Source: Streptomyces sp. BHT-5-2 (lineage in GTDB: Bacteria > Actinomycetota > Actinomycetes > Streptomycetales > Streptomycetaceae). Taken from it: a stretch of 64,000 nt of DNA. The stretch covers positions 2,480,001-2,544,000 of the forward strand of contig NZ_CP081497.1 of NCBI RefSeq assembly GCF_019774615.1, written 5' to 3'. The stretch's first letter is position 1. Each line of letters starts with the position of its first letter. The notes under the pieces were generated by a model. The model did no database searches. It was not told where the DNA came from and saw only the letters and a list, made by a program, of their open reading frames with translations. A program made the translations under genes and the position numbers. Below are positions 25,262 through 33,853 of the stretch, in pieces.

Positions 25262-26811
25262 CCCGCCACCTCCCGCCGTGCGGCGCGTGGCGTCGGCAAC
25301 GCGCCCGCTCCACCTGCCGCCGTGATGCACACGACGTAGTCCGGCCCGGCAAGCACGCCCCTTGCGGTACGGAGGACGGCGGTGCGACCGTCCGGCGGAG
25401 GGGACAGGGCGATCTCCACCCGGCCGTCGCCGGTGGTCGAGCGCCGCACTCCCACGGCATCCGGCCGGGTGGACATGGCTCGGCCCAGGAGATCGAGCAG
25501 CCGGGCGAAGACGGCGGTGTCCAGCTCCTGAAAGGAGGACAGCCGCACCGGCCCCTCCGTCGCCAAATCAGCCCATGCGCGGGCGAGTTCGGCGCGTTCC
25601 CTGCGGGCCTGCTCGGCTCGCTCCGCTTTGACCGCCGCGACATCCCGCACCCTGGCCGTACGCGTGAACCGCTCGGTCCTGCCGCTCGTACGCAGCAGTG
25701 CCGACACCTCCACGGGCGGGGCCTGGGACCACGGCAGCGACGAAGGGATCAACTCCGGGTCGGGGTGGGCGAGATGGGCGTGCCGTGCCGAACCCAGGCC
25801 GAATGCCGCCGACCACAACCGGTGCAGATCCTCCTCTCCCGGAGCCGCGGCGAACCAGCGCGCCAGTTCCCGGAAGTCCTGCACGGCACTGGAGGAGCGG
25901 CGCCGCGATTCGTTGATCCGCTCCAGGACCTGCAAGAGGGAGACGATGGCCCGCCGGGCGATGTCGTGCAGCTGCTCGATCCGCGGCCGCACGCCCTCCT
26001 CCGGTAGGAACCAGGACCGCAGGCCCGCCCAGCGCGCCCGCCGGCTCTCCAGCCAGCCGGCCGCGGGATCCCCACCTGCCACCGGCGGCAGCTCGGCTCC
26101 CCGCAGGGCCCGCTCGCGCAGCACGCCTATTCCCTGGACCTCCACCCGGGCCACGGCAGCGGCCACTGCCTGACCGCGCCGGTCCAGGTTGATCAGGAAC
26201 TCCTGCAGATACGCGACGGTGGCGGCCTTCACCTCGCGGAACACCTCCAGGTCCGCGCCCTCGGCGCGCAGCAGCCGCTGCAACTCACCGTTGAACGCCT
26301 TGGTGTTCTCCACCAGCGCCTCCAGGTGCCCCTCCAACTCCCGCAGCGTGCTGAAGATCCGGCGATCGGCCGAGGCGGGCTCACCGGCCAGGACGCACAG
26401 CTCGTCGAGACGATCCGCGATCGCCTCCAGCACGGCGGTCTGTAGCGCCCCCGTCGAGGCGAGGACCTCCAGCGCGTGCCGCACCCCGGCGAGCGCGGCC
26501 TCACCTCGACGGGTCAGGGAATACTGCAGATTGCGGCGTTCGTACTCCTCGGCCGTGCGGTAGTTCTCCGCGTGGTTCTGGACCACTTCCAGAAGCCCCC
26601 AGCGCCCCAGCTGCTTCAGCGCCTCGTGCAGATCCTCGTCCTCGACCGCCGCCAGCCACCCCACGGCGCGCAGCCCCTCCCGTACGGCGTCGAGCCCCAA
26701 GGCCGTTTCCAGGCGCTCACCGGCCGCACCGAAGGCGTCCAGCACCGCTCCGTACAGATCGGACCTCTCACCCGTCGTGAACCGGAACATCTCCGGTGGA
26801 ACCCTGCGCAC
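25258..26811 (-). CDS. jetA: JetA-like kleisin subunit of Wadjet (DUF2397, TIGR02677)
   Basis: A 517-residue protein with the DUF2397 pattern. PPEMFRFTTGERSDLYGAVL opens it. Helix-rich segments with LNEALGQL-like HEALKQLGRWGLL follow, then a region near TRRGEAAL and a C-terminal domain with VSLLQVLERINESRRRSSSAVQDFRELARWF. It is the kleisin (MukF-like) of the SMC complex. GTG at 26811 begins the conserved part; GTG 26844 is an in-frame alternative. It is the first gene of the operon; the tRNA begins 290 bases upstream in the opposite orientation. Confidence 0.88.
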   Translation of the reverse strand: MRRVPPEMFRFTTGERSDLYGAVLDAFGAAGERLETALGLDAVREGLRAVGWLAAVEDEDLHEALKQLGRWGLLEVVQNHAENYRTAEEYERRNLQYSLTRRGEAALAGVRHALEVLASTGALQTAVLEAIADRLDELCVLAGEPASADRRIFSTLRELEGHLEALVENTKAFNGELQRLLRAEGADLEVFREVKAATVAYLQEFLINLDRRGQAVAAAVARVEVQGIGVLRERALRGAELPPVAGGDPAAGWLESRRARWAGLRSWFLPEEGVRPRIEQLHDIARRAIVSLLQVLERINESRRRSSSAVQDFRELARWFAAAPGEEDLHRLWSAAFGLGSARHAHLAHPDPELIPSSLPWSQAPPVEVSALLRTSGRTERFTRTARVRDVAAVKAERAEQARRERAELARAWADLATEGPVRLSSFQELDTAVFARLLDLLGRAMSTRPDAVGVRRSTTGDGRVEIALSPPPDGRTAVLRTARGVLAGPDYVVCITAAGGAGALPTPRAARREVAG

Positions 26812-27100
26812 GCCCCTCGCCCTCCTCCGCCACCGGCTCGGCACTGCCCGGCAGCATCTGATCTCCCACCGTAGAGGTCCGCACTGACATCCAGCCGCGG
26901 GTCCCGGAACAGTCGGATCTGTTGCTGGATCTGTTGCTCGTGCACCGTCAGGGAAGCGAGCGTTGTTCCGGCCGCCGGGGACGCGACCCCACTCCGCTTA
27001 CGTGCCGCCCGCGTGGGGGCTTCGCATTTCCGCCGTCACCGCACCGACCAGACGTCGATTCGGTTGATCCGGCTCAGTGCCGTACAGTTCATCGTGCCGA

Positions 27101-27174
27101 CGCGGGGTGGAGCAGCTCGGTAGCTCGCTGGGCTCATAACCCAGAGGTCGCAGGTTCAAATCCTGTCCCCGCTA
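27101..27174 (+). tRNA. Initiator tRNA-fMet (CAT)
   Basis: A complete cloverleaf: acceptor 5' strand CGCGGGG, D arm around GCTCGGTAGCTCG, anticodon stem CTGGG/CCCAG with loop CTCATAA (anticodon CAT), T arm with GGTTCAAATCC. Three consecutive G:C pairs in the anticodon stem and an unpaired position 1-72 (C and T) mark it as the initiator. The CCA end is not encoded. It is followed at once by a strong hairpin terminator. Confidence 0.96.
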
Positions 27175-27180
27175 CTTGTG

Positions 27181-27215
27181 AGTGAAGGCCCGGTGGGATC
27201 CACCGGGCCTTCACT
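27181..27215 (+). terminator. Hairpin terminator of the tRNA
   Basis: AGTGAAGGCCCGGTG (27181-27195) pairs perfectly with CACCGGGCCTTCACT (27201-27215) around a five-base loop. It starts six bases after the tRNA. The stem is very GC-rich with no long T tract, as usual in Streptomyces. Confidence 0.85.
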
Positions 27216-27221
27216 GCGTTT

Positions 27222-27347
27222 GGGCATGCGTTCGGAGAAGTTCGGTCGGATCGTGAACGTCACCTCACGGGCGACGCATGGGGCCAGGGACCGTACGTCC
27301 TATGCGGCGGCCGAGAGCGCGCTGGTGGGTTGCGCGCGGTCGTGGGC
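27222..27347 (+). repeat. Partial copy of the SDR gene at 31802-31927
   Basis: 126 bases match 31802-31927 with six differences. They cover codons about 112-153 of the intact SDR. The copy has no start of its own, begins seven bases after the tRNA terminator and breaks off into unrelated sequence. The catalytic YAAAK is changed to YAAAE. This is a direct repeat 4.6 kb apart that brackets the streptogramin-resistance-like locus. Confidence 0.9.
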
Positions 27348-27394
27348 CCGGGCACCGGACGGCTGCGCTGTCCATGAGAAGGACCCGGAAGCGT

Positions 27395-27521
27395 TCATGC
27401 GCCGTGATGCAGGCGGTTGATGTCGATCAGCTGGACCGTGGGGTTGCTCGTTGCGCGCCGGCGCACTTCGTCGGTGAGGCCCGTGCCGCTGAAGCACTGA
27501 AGTCGGGCGTTCTCCGTGGCG
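27395..27521 (-). pseudogene. C-terminal scrap of an unidentified protein
   Basis: The minus strand reads RLQCFSGTGLTDEVRRRATSNPTVQLIDINRLHHGA and a stop. It looks protein-like and resembles the last residues of DUF234-type ATP-binding proteins, but the match is short. It directly abuts the vgb stub, so a deletion probably joined the two. Confidence 0.3.
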
Positions 27522-27683
27522 TTACCCCGTGCCGTGAGGAGCCGCACCGTCCATGCCGATCGGCCCGATGGCGTTTGCCTGGTTGAGGGTGAACCACAGG
27601 GCGCCGTCCCGTCCCGTGGTGAGGGCACAGGGCCCGGCCGCGTGGTCGGCCACGGTGTGCTCTTCGATGGATATCTGGGGCAC
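27522..27683 (-). pseudogene. Truncated virginiamycin B lyase (vgb-like) gene
   Basis: A GTG start five bases after the vat stop opens 53 codons: ISIEEHTVADHAAGPCALTTGRDGALWFTLNQANAIGPIG. This is the first beta-propeller blade of streptogramin B lyases (GPxxxTxGxDGALWFT). The family is about 290 residues long, so about 80 percent is missing, and the reading ends abruptly after GMDG. Intact Vgb linearises type B streptogramins. Its position after a type A acetyltransferase fits a former vat-vgb resistance operon. Confidence 0.7.
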
Positions 27684-27688
27684 GTGGT

Positions 27689-28345
27689 TCAAAGGGACTT
27701 CCCCTGTCCGTGCTCGGTGGCGATGCGTTCGATGTCGGCCGGGGTTCCGGCCATGATGGTGCGGGCGTGTTCGGTGACCAGGTCGGCGGGCCAGTCCCAC
27801 CAGGCTGCGCGCCGCAGCCGCTCGATGTCGGCGTCGTCGAAGCGCTGCCGGATCGGTTTGGCCGGGTTGCCGCCGACGATCGTGTAGGGCGGGACGTCGG
27901 CGGTGACTACGGCGCCGGCCGCGATGATGGCGCCGTCGCCAATCCGTACGCCGGGCATGACGGTCGCCCGGTACCCGAACCAGACGTCGCTGCCGACGAC
28001 TGTGTCGCCGCGGCTGGGCATGGCGGTGACGATGTCCAGTGTCTGCTCGGCCCACCGGCCGCCGAACATGGTGAACGGGTACGTCGAGACGCCCATCGTC
28101 GGGTGCGCGGCGCCGGCCATCAGGAAGGTGGTTCCGGTGGCGATCGCGCAGTACTTGCCGATGGTGAGGCGTTCCGGGCCGTAGGCGTAGCGGACGTTGC
28201 GGTGCTCGAACTCCGTGGCGCCGTCCGGGTCGTCGTAGTAGGTGTACTCGCCCACGGTGATGTTCGGTGAGGTGACCAGCGGTTTGAGGAACACCACGCG
28301 GTCGTGGGCGGGCAGCGGGTGCACGGTGGTCGGGTCAGGGGACAA
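27689..28345 (-). CDS. vat: Vat-type streptogramin A acetyltransferase (hexapeptide repeat)
   Basis: A 218-residue xenobiotic acetyltransferase. VGEYTYYDDPDG, NVRYAYGPERLTIGKYCAIATGTTFLMAGAAHPT (with the conserved active His), YPFTMFGG, and a left-handed beta helix DTVVGSDVWFGYRATVMPGVRIGDGAIIAAGAVVTADVPPYTIVGGNPAK are all present. It would O-acetylate type A streptogramins from acetyl-CoA. TTG 28345 is preferred because AAAGGAA lies upstream and it gives the family length; a GTG at 28381 is an alternative. The neighbouring pump, TetR and vgb stub support a resistance role. Confidence 0.85.
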   Translation of the reverse strand: MSPDPTTVHPLPAHDRVVFLKPLVTSPNITVGEYTYYDDPDGATEFEHRNVRYAYGPERLTIGKYCAIATGTTFLMAGAAHPTMGVSTYPFTMFGGRWAEQTLDIVTAMPSRGDTVVGSDVWFGYRATVMPGVRIGDGAIIAAGAVVTADVPPYTIVGGNPAKPIRQRFDDADIERLRRAAWWDWPADLVTEHARTIMAGTPADIERIATEHGQGKSL

Positions 28346-28440
28346 GGTCGGGTTCCTTTGCGTGGTTGCGGGGTGTAGCACTCGGCCCTGGTGGGGCGTC
28401 GCCGGGCCGGGGTCGGATCACCCTGGCCCGGTGGGGCTTC

Positions 28441-28600
28441 AGGTGTTCTCGGGGCTGGGCAGGGTGACCCACTCGATGAACTGGACGATCGTGCCGCTGG
28501 GGTCGGTGACCTGGAAGTCGCGTTCGCCTAGGGGGCCTCGGCAGCGGCATGCTGATGTCGACGCCCCCGGCGCGCAGCCGCTTCTCCCGGCCAAGGCGGT
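28441..28600 (-). pseudogene. C-terminal remnant of a VOC/glyoxalase gene
   Basis: One minus-strand frame reads REKRLRAGGVDISMPL and another continues LGERDFQVTDPSGTIVQFIEWVTLPSPENT to a TGA at 28441. These are adjacent blocks of the second VOC module, separated by a frameshift. No N-terminal module is present. It lies between the MFS pump and vat. Confidence 0.6.
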
Positions 28601-28608
28601 TGTTGTTG

Positions 28609-30135
28609 TCAACGGCTCTTCACGGATGCCTCGTTCGAGGTGGTGACCGCATCTGGATCGGTGGAACGACGCGGCTCCGCGGAGCCTTCCGCGGGCTTGG
28701 ACCTCGCCAGCCACAGGCCACTGAACACGGCAGTGGCCAAAGTGACGGTGCCGGCGGCGAGGAAGGCGCTGTTGAGGCCGGACTCGAAGGAGGCGCCGCC
28801 GGATTGGCGGGCGCGGACGATGGCTCCGAGTACCGCCACACCGAGCACCGCGCCGATCTGCCGGGTGGTGCTGCTGATGCCTGATGCGAGGCCGCCTTCC
28901 TGCGGGCTGACTGCTTGGATGGCGGCGCCTGTCAGTGGGGACATGGCCAGTGCGAAGCCGATGCCGGCGAGTCCCAGCCGCCACCACACGTTCCCGTAGC
29001 CGGTGTCGGCGTGCACCGTGCCGAGCGCCAGCAGTCCCAGACCGGCCAGGGCCAGGCCGGTGGTGACCACGATTCGGAAGCCGTACCGGGCGGCGAGCCG
29101 GCCCGCGTACGGGCTGACGATCACCATGGCGAGGGATACCGGCAGGGTCTGCAGGCCCGCGCGCAGGATCGAGCTGCCCTGGACGTACACGAAGAACTGG
29201 GAGAAGAAGAACGAAGAGCCCATGAGCGCGAACCCCACCACGACCATGGCGGTGTTGGACACGGTGAACAGGCGCTGCCGGAACAGCCGCAGCGGCAGCA
29301 TCGGAGCGGAACGACGGGCCTCGACGGCGACGAAGGCGGCGAGGAGGATCGCCGCGGCGGCGAAGCAGCCCAGGATGACCGGTGAGGTCCAGCCGCGGGC
29401 ACCTCCCTCGATCAGCCCGTAGGTCAGTACCCCCACCGCCAGAACGGACAGCGCCGTGCCCGGGACGTCCATCGCGGGGGCGCCCGGGTTGCGGGACTCG
29501 CCGAGGCGGCGCAGGCCGACCAGCAGCAGGACCACGCCTATGGGCAGATTGATCAGGAAGATGGCGGGCCAGCCGAAGGCTTGTGCCAGCACGCCGCCGG
29601 CCACGGGGCCTGCGGCCAGACCGATTCCGCTGAGTCCGGCCCACAGTCCGATCGCCTTGATGCGTTCTCGCGGCACGGGATGGGCGGCGGCGAGCAGGGC
29701 GAGCGAGGCAGGGCTCAGCGCCGCGGCCCCGATGCCCTGCAGCACCCGGCCGGCGACCAGCCAGCCGAGCGAGGGCGCGAGGCTGCACAGCAGCGACGCG
29801 GCGGTGAACACCACCACGCCGGTCAGGTACACCCGCTTGCGGCCGAACCGGTCGGCGAAGACACCGCCGGACAGCAGCAGCATGGCGACGAGCAGTACGT
29901 ACGCGTCGACGATCCATTGCAGTCCGGTCAACTGCGTGTGCAGCCGGTGCTGCATATCGGGCAGTGCCGCTCCAACGATCGTGTTGTCGAGCAGGACCAT
30001 GAACTGGCCCAGGCAGGTCACCGTGAGCAGCACGGCCCGGTTTGATCGACTGCCTGCGGTCGCATGCGATGCAGCTATGGGATCCCCCTCAATCGTTGGT
30101 TGCGCCCGGACGCGGTCGACGCGGTGGCGATACAC
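28609..30135 (-). CDS. MFS drug exporter, DHA2 (EmrB/QacA) family
   Basis: A 508-residue, 14-helix MFS pump. FMVLLDNTIVGAALPDMQ in helix 1, GGVFADRFGRKRVYLTG in loop 2-3 and GWPAIFLINLPIGVVLLL in helix 6 are DHA2 signatures. Close functional analogues include VarS/Ptr-type streptogramin exporters. GTG 30135 lies inside the regulatory palindrome region; there is no later in-frame ATG or GTG before helix 1, so this start is taken with caution. It is divergent from the TetR gene and probably repressed by it. Confidence 0.85.
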   Translation of the reverse strand: MYRHRVDRVRAQPTIEGDPIAASHATAGSRSNRAVLLTVTCLGQFMVLLDNTIVGAALPDMQHRLHTQLTGLQWIVDAYVLLVAMLLLSGGVFADRFGRKRVYLTGVVVFTAASLLCSLAPSLGWLVAGRVLQGIGAAALSPASLALLAAAHPVPRERIKAIGLWAGLSGIGLAAGPVAGGVLAQAFGWPAIFLINLPIGVVLLLVGLRRLGESRNPGAPAMDVPGTALSVLAVGVLTYGLIEGGARGWTSPVILGCFAAAAILLAAFVAVEARRSAPMLPLRLFRQRLFTVSNTAMVVVGFALMGSSFFFSQFFVYVQGSSILRAGLQTLPVSLAMVIVSPYAGRLAARYGFRIVVTTGLALAGLGLLALGTVHADTGYGNVWWRLGLAGIGFALAMSPLTGAAIQAVSPQEGGLASGISSTTRQIGAVLGVAVLGAIVRARQSGGASFESGLNSAFLAAGTVTLATAVFSGLWLARSKPAEGSAEPRRSTDPDAVTTSNEASVKSR

Positions 30136-30142
30136 CTGAGCG

Positions 30143-30219
30143 CCCTAACGCAGTCAGCGACTGCGTTAGGGGACTATAGGGAGGATCGCCTCGTAAACGC
30201 AAGTCACGACTGCGTTAAG
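30143..30219. promoter_or_regulatory. TetR operators (two palindromes)
   Basis: CCCTAACGCAGTC (30143-30155) and GACTGCGTTAGGG (30159-30171) form a perfect 13-bp inverted repeat with a 3-base centre, eight bases upstream of the MFS start. A second, slightly degenerate copy, TAAACGCAAGTC (30194-30205) and GACTGCGTTAAG (30208-30219), lies nine bases before the TetR start. Both genes should be repressed from these sites. Confidence 0.8.
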
Positions 30220-30228
30220 GTGGGAGGC

Positions 30229-30795
30229 GTGAACGAACGACAGCGAGCCCGGCGGCCCGGCGGGCGTAGCGCCCGCGTCGGCGCGCAGGTGCACCAGGCC
30301 GTCACCGACCTGATCAGTGAGCGCGGCTACGGCAACTTCACCGTCGGCGAGGTCGCAGCCCGCGCAGGCGTAGCCGACAGCAGCATCTACCGTCGGTGGG
30401 GCGGCCTGGAAACCCTGCTCACCGACGTGGCGCTCACCCGCCTCAACGCGCAGTCGCCGATGCCCGACACCGGGAGCCTCGCCGGCGACCTACGCACTTA
30501 CGCGGCCCAAGTGGCCCGGGAGATCACCGGACCCGACGGTCCGGCGGTGCTGTACCTTGCCGTCGCCCTGTCGAACAGCGGTCAGCAGGGCCTGCGGGCT
30601 GGTGCCGACCTCCGCGCCGAACGCACCCGGCAACTGCAGTCCGTGCTCGATCGCGCCCGTGACCGTGGAGAGGACGCACCCGACGCGTTCGACGTGCTGG
30701 ACCACATCCTGGCCCCGATGTATCTCCGCGTCTTGTTCGGCATGGGCCCGCTCACCCCGGACTACATCGACGGGTTGGTCGACCGATTGCTGTGA
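30229..30795 (+). CDS. TetR-family regulator
   Basis: A 188-residue TetR repressor. VHQAVTDLISERGYGNFTVGEVAARAGVADSSIYRRWGGLETLL is the helix-turn-helix domain; the C-terminal ligand domain (TYAAQVAREITG..., AFDVLDHILAPMYLRVLFG) resembles TetR_C_11/16 types. GTG 30229 follows AAGG and the second palindrome. It probably represses itself and the divergent MFS pump, releasing on drug binding. Confidence 0.9.
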   Translation: MNERQRARRPGGRSARVGAQVHQAVTDLISERGYGNFTVGEVAARAGVADSSIYRRWGGLETLLTDVALTRLNAQSPMPDTGSLAGDLRTYAAQVAREITGPDGPAVLYLAVALSNSGQQGLRAGADLRAERTRQLQSVLDRARDRGEDAPDAFDVLDHILAPMYLRVLFGMGPLTPDYIDGLVDRLL

Positions 30796-31469
30796 CCTCG
30801 ACCCGGTTCCCGCGATCAGCCCTCGGACGCGGTGCCAGGGCTCCGCGGGTGGTGCACTACCGAGATGTGGCTTCTTTGCGGTTGGCGGTGTTGGATCCCC
30901 ACATGCCCTGACACCACACAACCGCGGTGTCGGCCCCGGTGGTTCGGTGGCCTGGAAGAGCAGGGCGGCGGTGTCGCCACGGGAAAGGCCGTGCGCACGG
31001 GGGGATGCGCTGCGAGGTGAAGACTTCTTTGCCGGCGGCGCTGATCGTGTCACCAAGCTGGGTGAGGGTGCCGCCGCGGTTGAGCATGAGGCGGGCGGCG
31101 GTGGTGCCGGCACCATCTGGGCGGCCGTGGTGTCGTTGCCGCCGACCTCCAGGGCGACGCCGGTCCCGTCCTCACGGGCCATGCTCACGCCGTAGCGGCC
31201 GGTGGAGAATTGGCCCACCCCGAGCGCCTGCGCGCCGCCGGGGCGCGGACACCGAGATCAAGCTCCTCGGCACGGTCCACCATCTCAACGAGCTGATCAA
31301 GCACGCATCCAAGATGTCTGCGCCGAGGTTGTCTGGAAGGTCCAGGGCGCGCCGGACCCGAACTGAGAGGCGTTCGCCCTGCGAGTCCTGGCAGTATGGA
31401 CTGCGTGGCCATGTCCGAGAGGGCGGGTCGGGCAACGGCTTTGAAAACTATGGAGGTTGGAGGAGCAGG
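30796..31469. other. Gene-poor stretch with unrecognised remnants
   Basis: About 670 bases without an intact gene. The minus strand shows protein-like scraps in different frames, FSTGRYGVSMAREDGTGVALE near 31200-31140 and LMLNRGGTLTQLGDTISAAGKEVF near 31090-31020. The plus strand shows DTEIKLLGTVHHLNELIKHASKM at about 31249-31317. I cannot assign any of them; they look like pieces of two degraded genes. Confidence 0.35.
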
Positions 31470-32180
31470 GTGAAAGACGTTCTGATCACCGGAGCCAGCA
31501 AGGGCATCGGGTTGGCGGTTTCCCGGCGGTTGGCGGAGGCGGGGTACGCGGTCATCGGTGTGGCTCGGAGCGCACCCGAGGGCGAGTTCCCCGGCACGTT
31601 CCTGCGGTGCGACCTCTCCGATGTCGAGGACACCGCGCGCATGGTCAAGGAGGTGACCCGGGGACGTGCGGTGTGTCGGGTGGTCAACAATGCGGGTATC
31701 GCCCAGCCCCAGCCCATCGAGGAGCTGGACTTGGCGGTCCTGCAACAGGTGGTGGACTTGAACCTGCGTGCTTCGGTTCAGATCGTCCAGGCGCTTGTCC
31801 CGGGTATGCGTTCGGAGAAGTTCGGTCGGATCGTGAACGTCACCTCACGGGCGACGTATGGGGCCCGGGACCGTACGTCCTATGCGGCGGCCAAGAGCGC
31901 CCTGGTGGGTTGCACGCGGTCGTGGGCGCTGGAGCTGGCTGCGGATGGCATTACGTCCAACGCGGTGTCCCCCGGCCCAACTGCGACGGAATTGTTCCAT
32001 CGCGCGAGGACCGTCGGCAGTGAGGGTGAGCGAAGCGCGATTGCTTCGATTCCGATGGGGCGTCTGGGCACTCCCGACGACGTCGCCGCGGCTGTGGCGT
32101 TTTTGCTGTCCGACGAGGCGGGATTCATCACCGGCCATGTTCTCGATGTCGATGGCGGGAGCAGCTTGGGCGGGCGCTGA
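31470..32180 (+). CDS. Classical SDR oxidoreductase (FabG-like)
   Basis: A 236-residue short-chain dehydrogenase: LITGASKGIGLAVSRRLAEAG (TGxxxGIG cofactor motif), VNNAGIAQP (NAG), catalytic Ser126 (NVTSRAT) and Tyr138-AAA-Lys142, then SPGPTATELF and FITGHVLDVDGG. It reduces or oxidises carbonyl/alcohol substrates using NAD(P)H and resembles 3-oxoacyl-ACP reductases. GTG 31470 follows GGAGGAGCAGG. A 126-bp piece of it is repeated at 27222-27347. No pathway partner is adjacent. Confidence 0.9.
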   Translation: MKDVLITGASKGIGLAVSRRLAEAGYAVIGVARSAPEGEFPGTFLRCDLSDVEDTARMVKEVTRGRAVCRVVNNAGIAQPQPIEELDLAVLQQVVDLNLRASVQIVQALVPGMRSEKFGRIVNVTSRATYGARDRTSYAAAKSALVGCTRSWALELAADGITSNAVSPGPTATELFHRARTVGSEGERSAIASIPMGRLGTPDDVAAAVAFLLSDEAGFITGHVLDVDGGSSLGGR

Positions 32181-32610
32181 ACGCGCTGTTCCTGAGACAG
32201 CGTTCTGCCGGGTTCGGGCCACCCGCACTTCGTCACCGACCCGGTCAGCCTCCTCGCAGGAGAGGCTCCCCGGCCCTTGGACCCCGCCTCCGTAACGCAG
32301 GACGCACTCGTACGAGGCACACTTCCCGTGGTGCTCGACGACCCGCGCGACGACGGCCAGCCGTGTCGTTCCGCGCACCTCCAGCCAGCACGTAGGCGTG
32401 CGACGCCTTCGAGGCGGCGGCGGCACCGGTCCAGTTGTCGCCGAGCCGGCTACATCCAGGAGGCTGGACAGACAGGCATCGCAGGTCGGATGCGTCGGAT
32501 GCGCAGGACAGGGATTTTCACGGGCCCCTAACGCGACCCGGAGAGCCCGGCCATGCTCATGGTGCGGAAAATCTGGGGCGCTGCCTGGCCGGCCGTGGCA
32601 GGCTCCATGC
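32181..32610. other. Intergenic region, nothing recognised
   Basis: About 430 bases between the SDR and hydrolase genes. GAACGCGCTGT/ACAGCGTTC at 32179-32206 could form an imperfect hairpin after the SDR stop. Translations on both strands show no family motif. Confidence 0.35.
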
Positions 32611-33492
32611 ATGTCGATCGTTGACGTGTCTGCCGAGGTGTCCCTCGCGTACGAGGGTTTCGGCGATCCGGGGGACCCGCCGGTCCTGCTCGTGATGGGA
32701 TTCGGCGCGCAGATGCTGGCCTGGCACGAGGACTTCTGCCGGGCATTGGCGGACCGCGGCCGTTACGTGATCCGATACGACAACCGCGACTGCGGGCTGT
32801 CCACCAAGTTCGACCATCACCCCGTCGACATGGGTCAGTTCATTGCCGCCGTCAGCTCGGGTGACATTCCCGCCGCCCTCGCGATGGTTCCCTACCGACT
32901 GCTCGACATGGCCGGCGACGGCCTCGGTTTGCTCACCGCGCTCGGTATCGAACGCGCCCACGTGGTCGGCGCCTCGATGGGGGGAATGATCGCCCAGACG
33001 ATGGCCATTTCCTGCCCGGAGCGAGTGCTGACGTTGACGTCGATGATGTCCTCGACCGGTGAGAGTGAATACGGCCGGGCCAGCCCGGAGGCCCAGGCCG
33101 TGCTGTTCGGTCCGAAGCCCGCAGACCGCGAGGGGTACGTCGCGGCGGCGGTGAAGGAACTGGTGTGGGCCTCCGAGCGCTACGGCAACGCCGCGGTGTT
33201 GCGTGAGCTGGCCGCCGAAAGCTACGACCGCTCCTACTACCCCGCGGGGATCGGACGACAGCTCGGCGCGATGATCCTCAGCGGTTCACGCGCGGACGCG
33301 CTTCGCGAGCTGAGGGTGCCGACGCTCGTGATCCACGGCTCGGACGACACGCTCATCGACCCCAGCGGTGGGAGACGCACCGCGGAGCTGGTGCCCGGCG
33401 CCGAACTCCTGCTGGTCCCCGACATGGGCCACGACCGCCCGCGCGAACTCTGGCCCCGTCTCATCGATGCCTTGGTGACCCACACCGGTTGA
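32611..33492 (+). CDS. Alpha/beta hydrolase (RdmC/aclacinomycin-methylesterase-like)
   Basis: A 293-residue alpha/beta hydrolase. PPVLLVMGFGAQMLAWHEDFC holds the oxyanion HG-equivalent, RYVIRYDNRDCGLS follows, VVGASMGGMIAQTMA is the nucleophile elbow with the catalytic Ser, VIHGSDDTLID holds the Asp and DMGHDRP the His. The NRDxGxS and GASMGG pattern matches the RdmC branch that cleaves methyl esters on polyketides. The substrate is unknown. It stands alone. Confidence 0.87.
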   Translation: MSIVDVSAEVSLAYEGFGDPGDPPVLLVMGFGAQMLAWHEDFCRALADRGRYVIRYDNRDCGLSTKFDHHPVDMGQFIAAVSSGDIPAALAMVPYRLLDMAGDGLGLLTALGIERAHVVGASMGGMIAQTMAISCPERVLTLTSMMSSTGESEYGRASPEAQAVLFGPKPADREGYVAAAVKELVWASERYGNAAVLRELAAESYDRSYYPAGIGRQLGAMILSGSRADALRELRVPTLVIHGSDDTLIDPSGGRRTAELVPGAELLLVPDMGHDRPRELWPRLIDALVTHTG

Positions 33493-33579
33493 CCAGGCAC
33501 GGGCGTAGGGCCGGATGTCCAAGAGCACCCACGGTCGACCTACGGCCGGCTGCCCCGACGTCGCTCGCGACCGCGCCGA

Positions 33580-33693
33580 AATGCCGAGCCCGGCCGTCTC
33601 GGGTACACCCGTGCCGACGGGCCGCACCCCTACGGCACGAGCGTGCACCTGCCGGAGCCGTTCGACCTCGACCTCGACACCAGCAGTCTGTGA
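33580..33693 (+). pseudogene. C-terminal scrap of a Uma2-family endonuclease-like gene
   Basis: The plus strand reads GRLGYTRADGPHPYG followed by TSVHLPEPFDLDLDTSSL and TGA at 33691-33693. LPEPFDLxLDTSxL is the usual C-terminal end of Uma2 (DUF820) proteins in Streptomyces. Upstream catalytic parts are missing. Confidence 0.55.
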
Positions 33694-33853
33694 CCGCGGA
33701 GCCGATCGCCACCGAGCCGGCGGGTTGCGCCTGGTACAGCCGTCACGGGGCGTTGGCGACCGGCGGAGACCACGACAGGTGGTGTTGAATGCGAACTGGC
33801 GGTGTCTGTCGACGGCAGTCCTGCTTGAACTGTTCGGGGTCCCCAGGAGAGCA

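Noticed and set aside
27101..27215. attL-type tRNA integration site
   Set aside because: No duplicate of the tRNA 3' end and no integrase gene were seen in the window.
31845..32612. Minus-strand 255-residue frame opposite the SDR 3' end
   Set aside because: Overlaps the SDR gene and shows no family motif or ribosome site.
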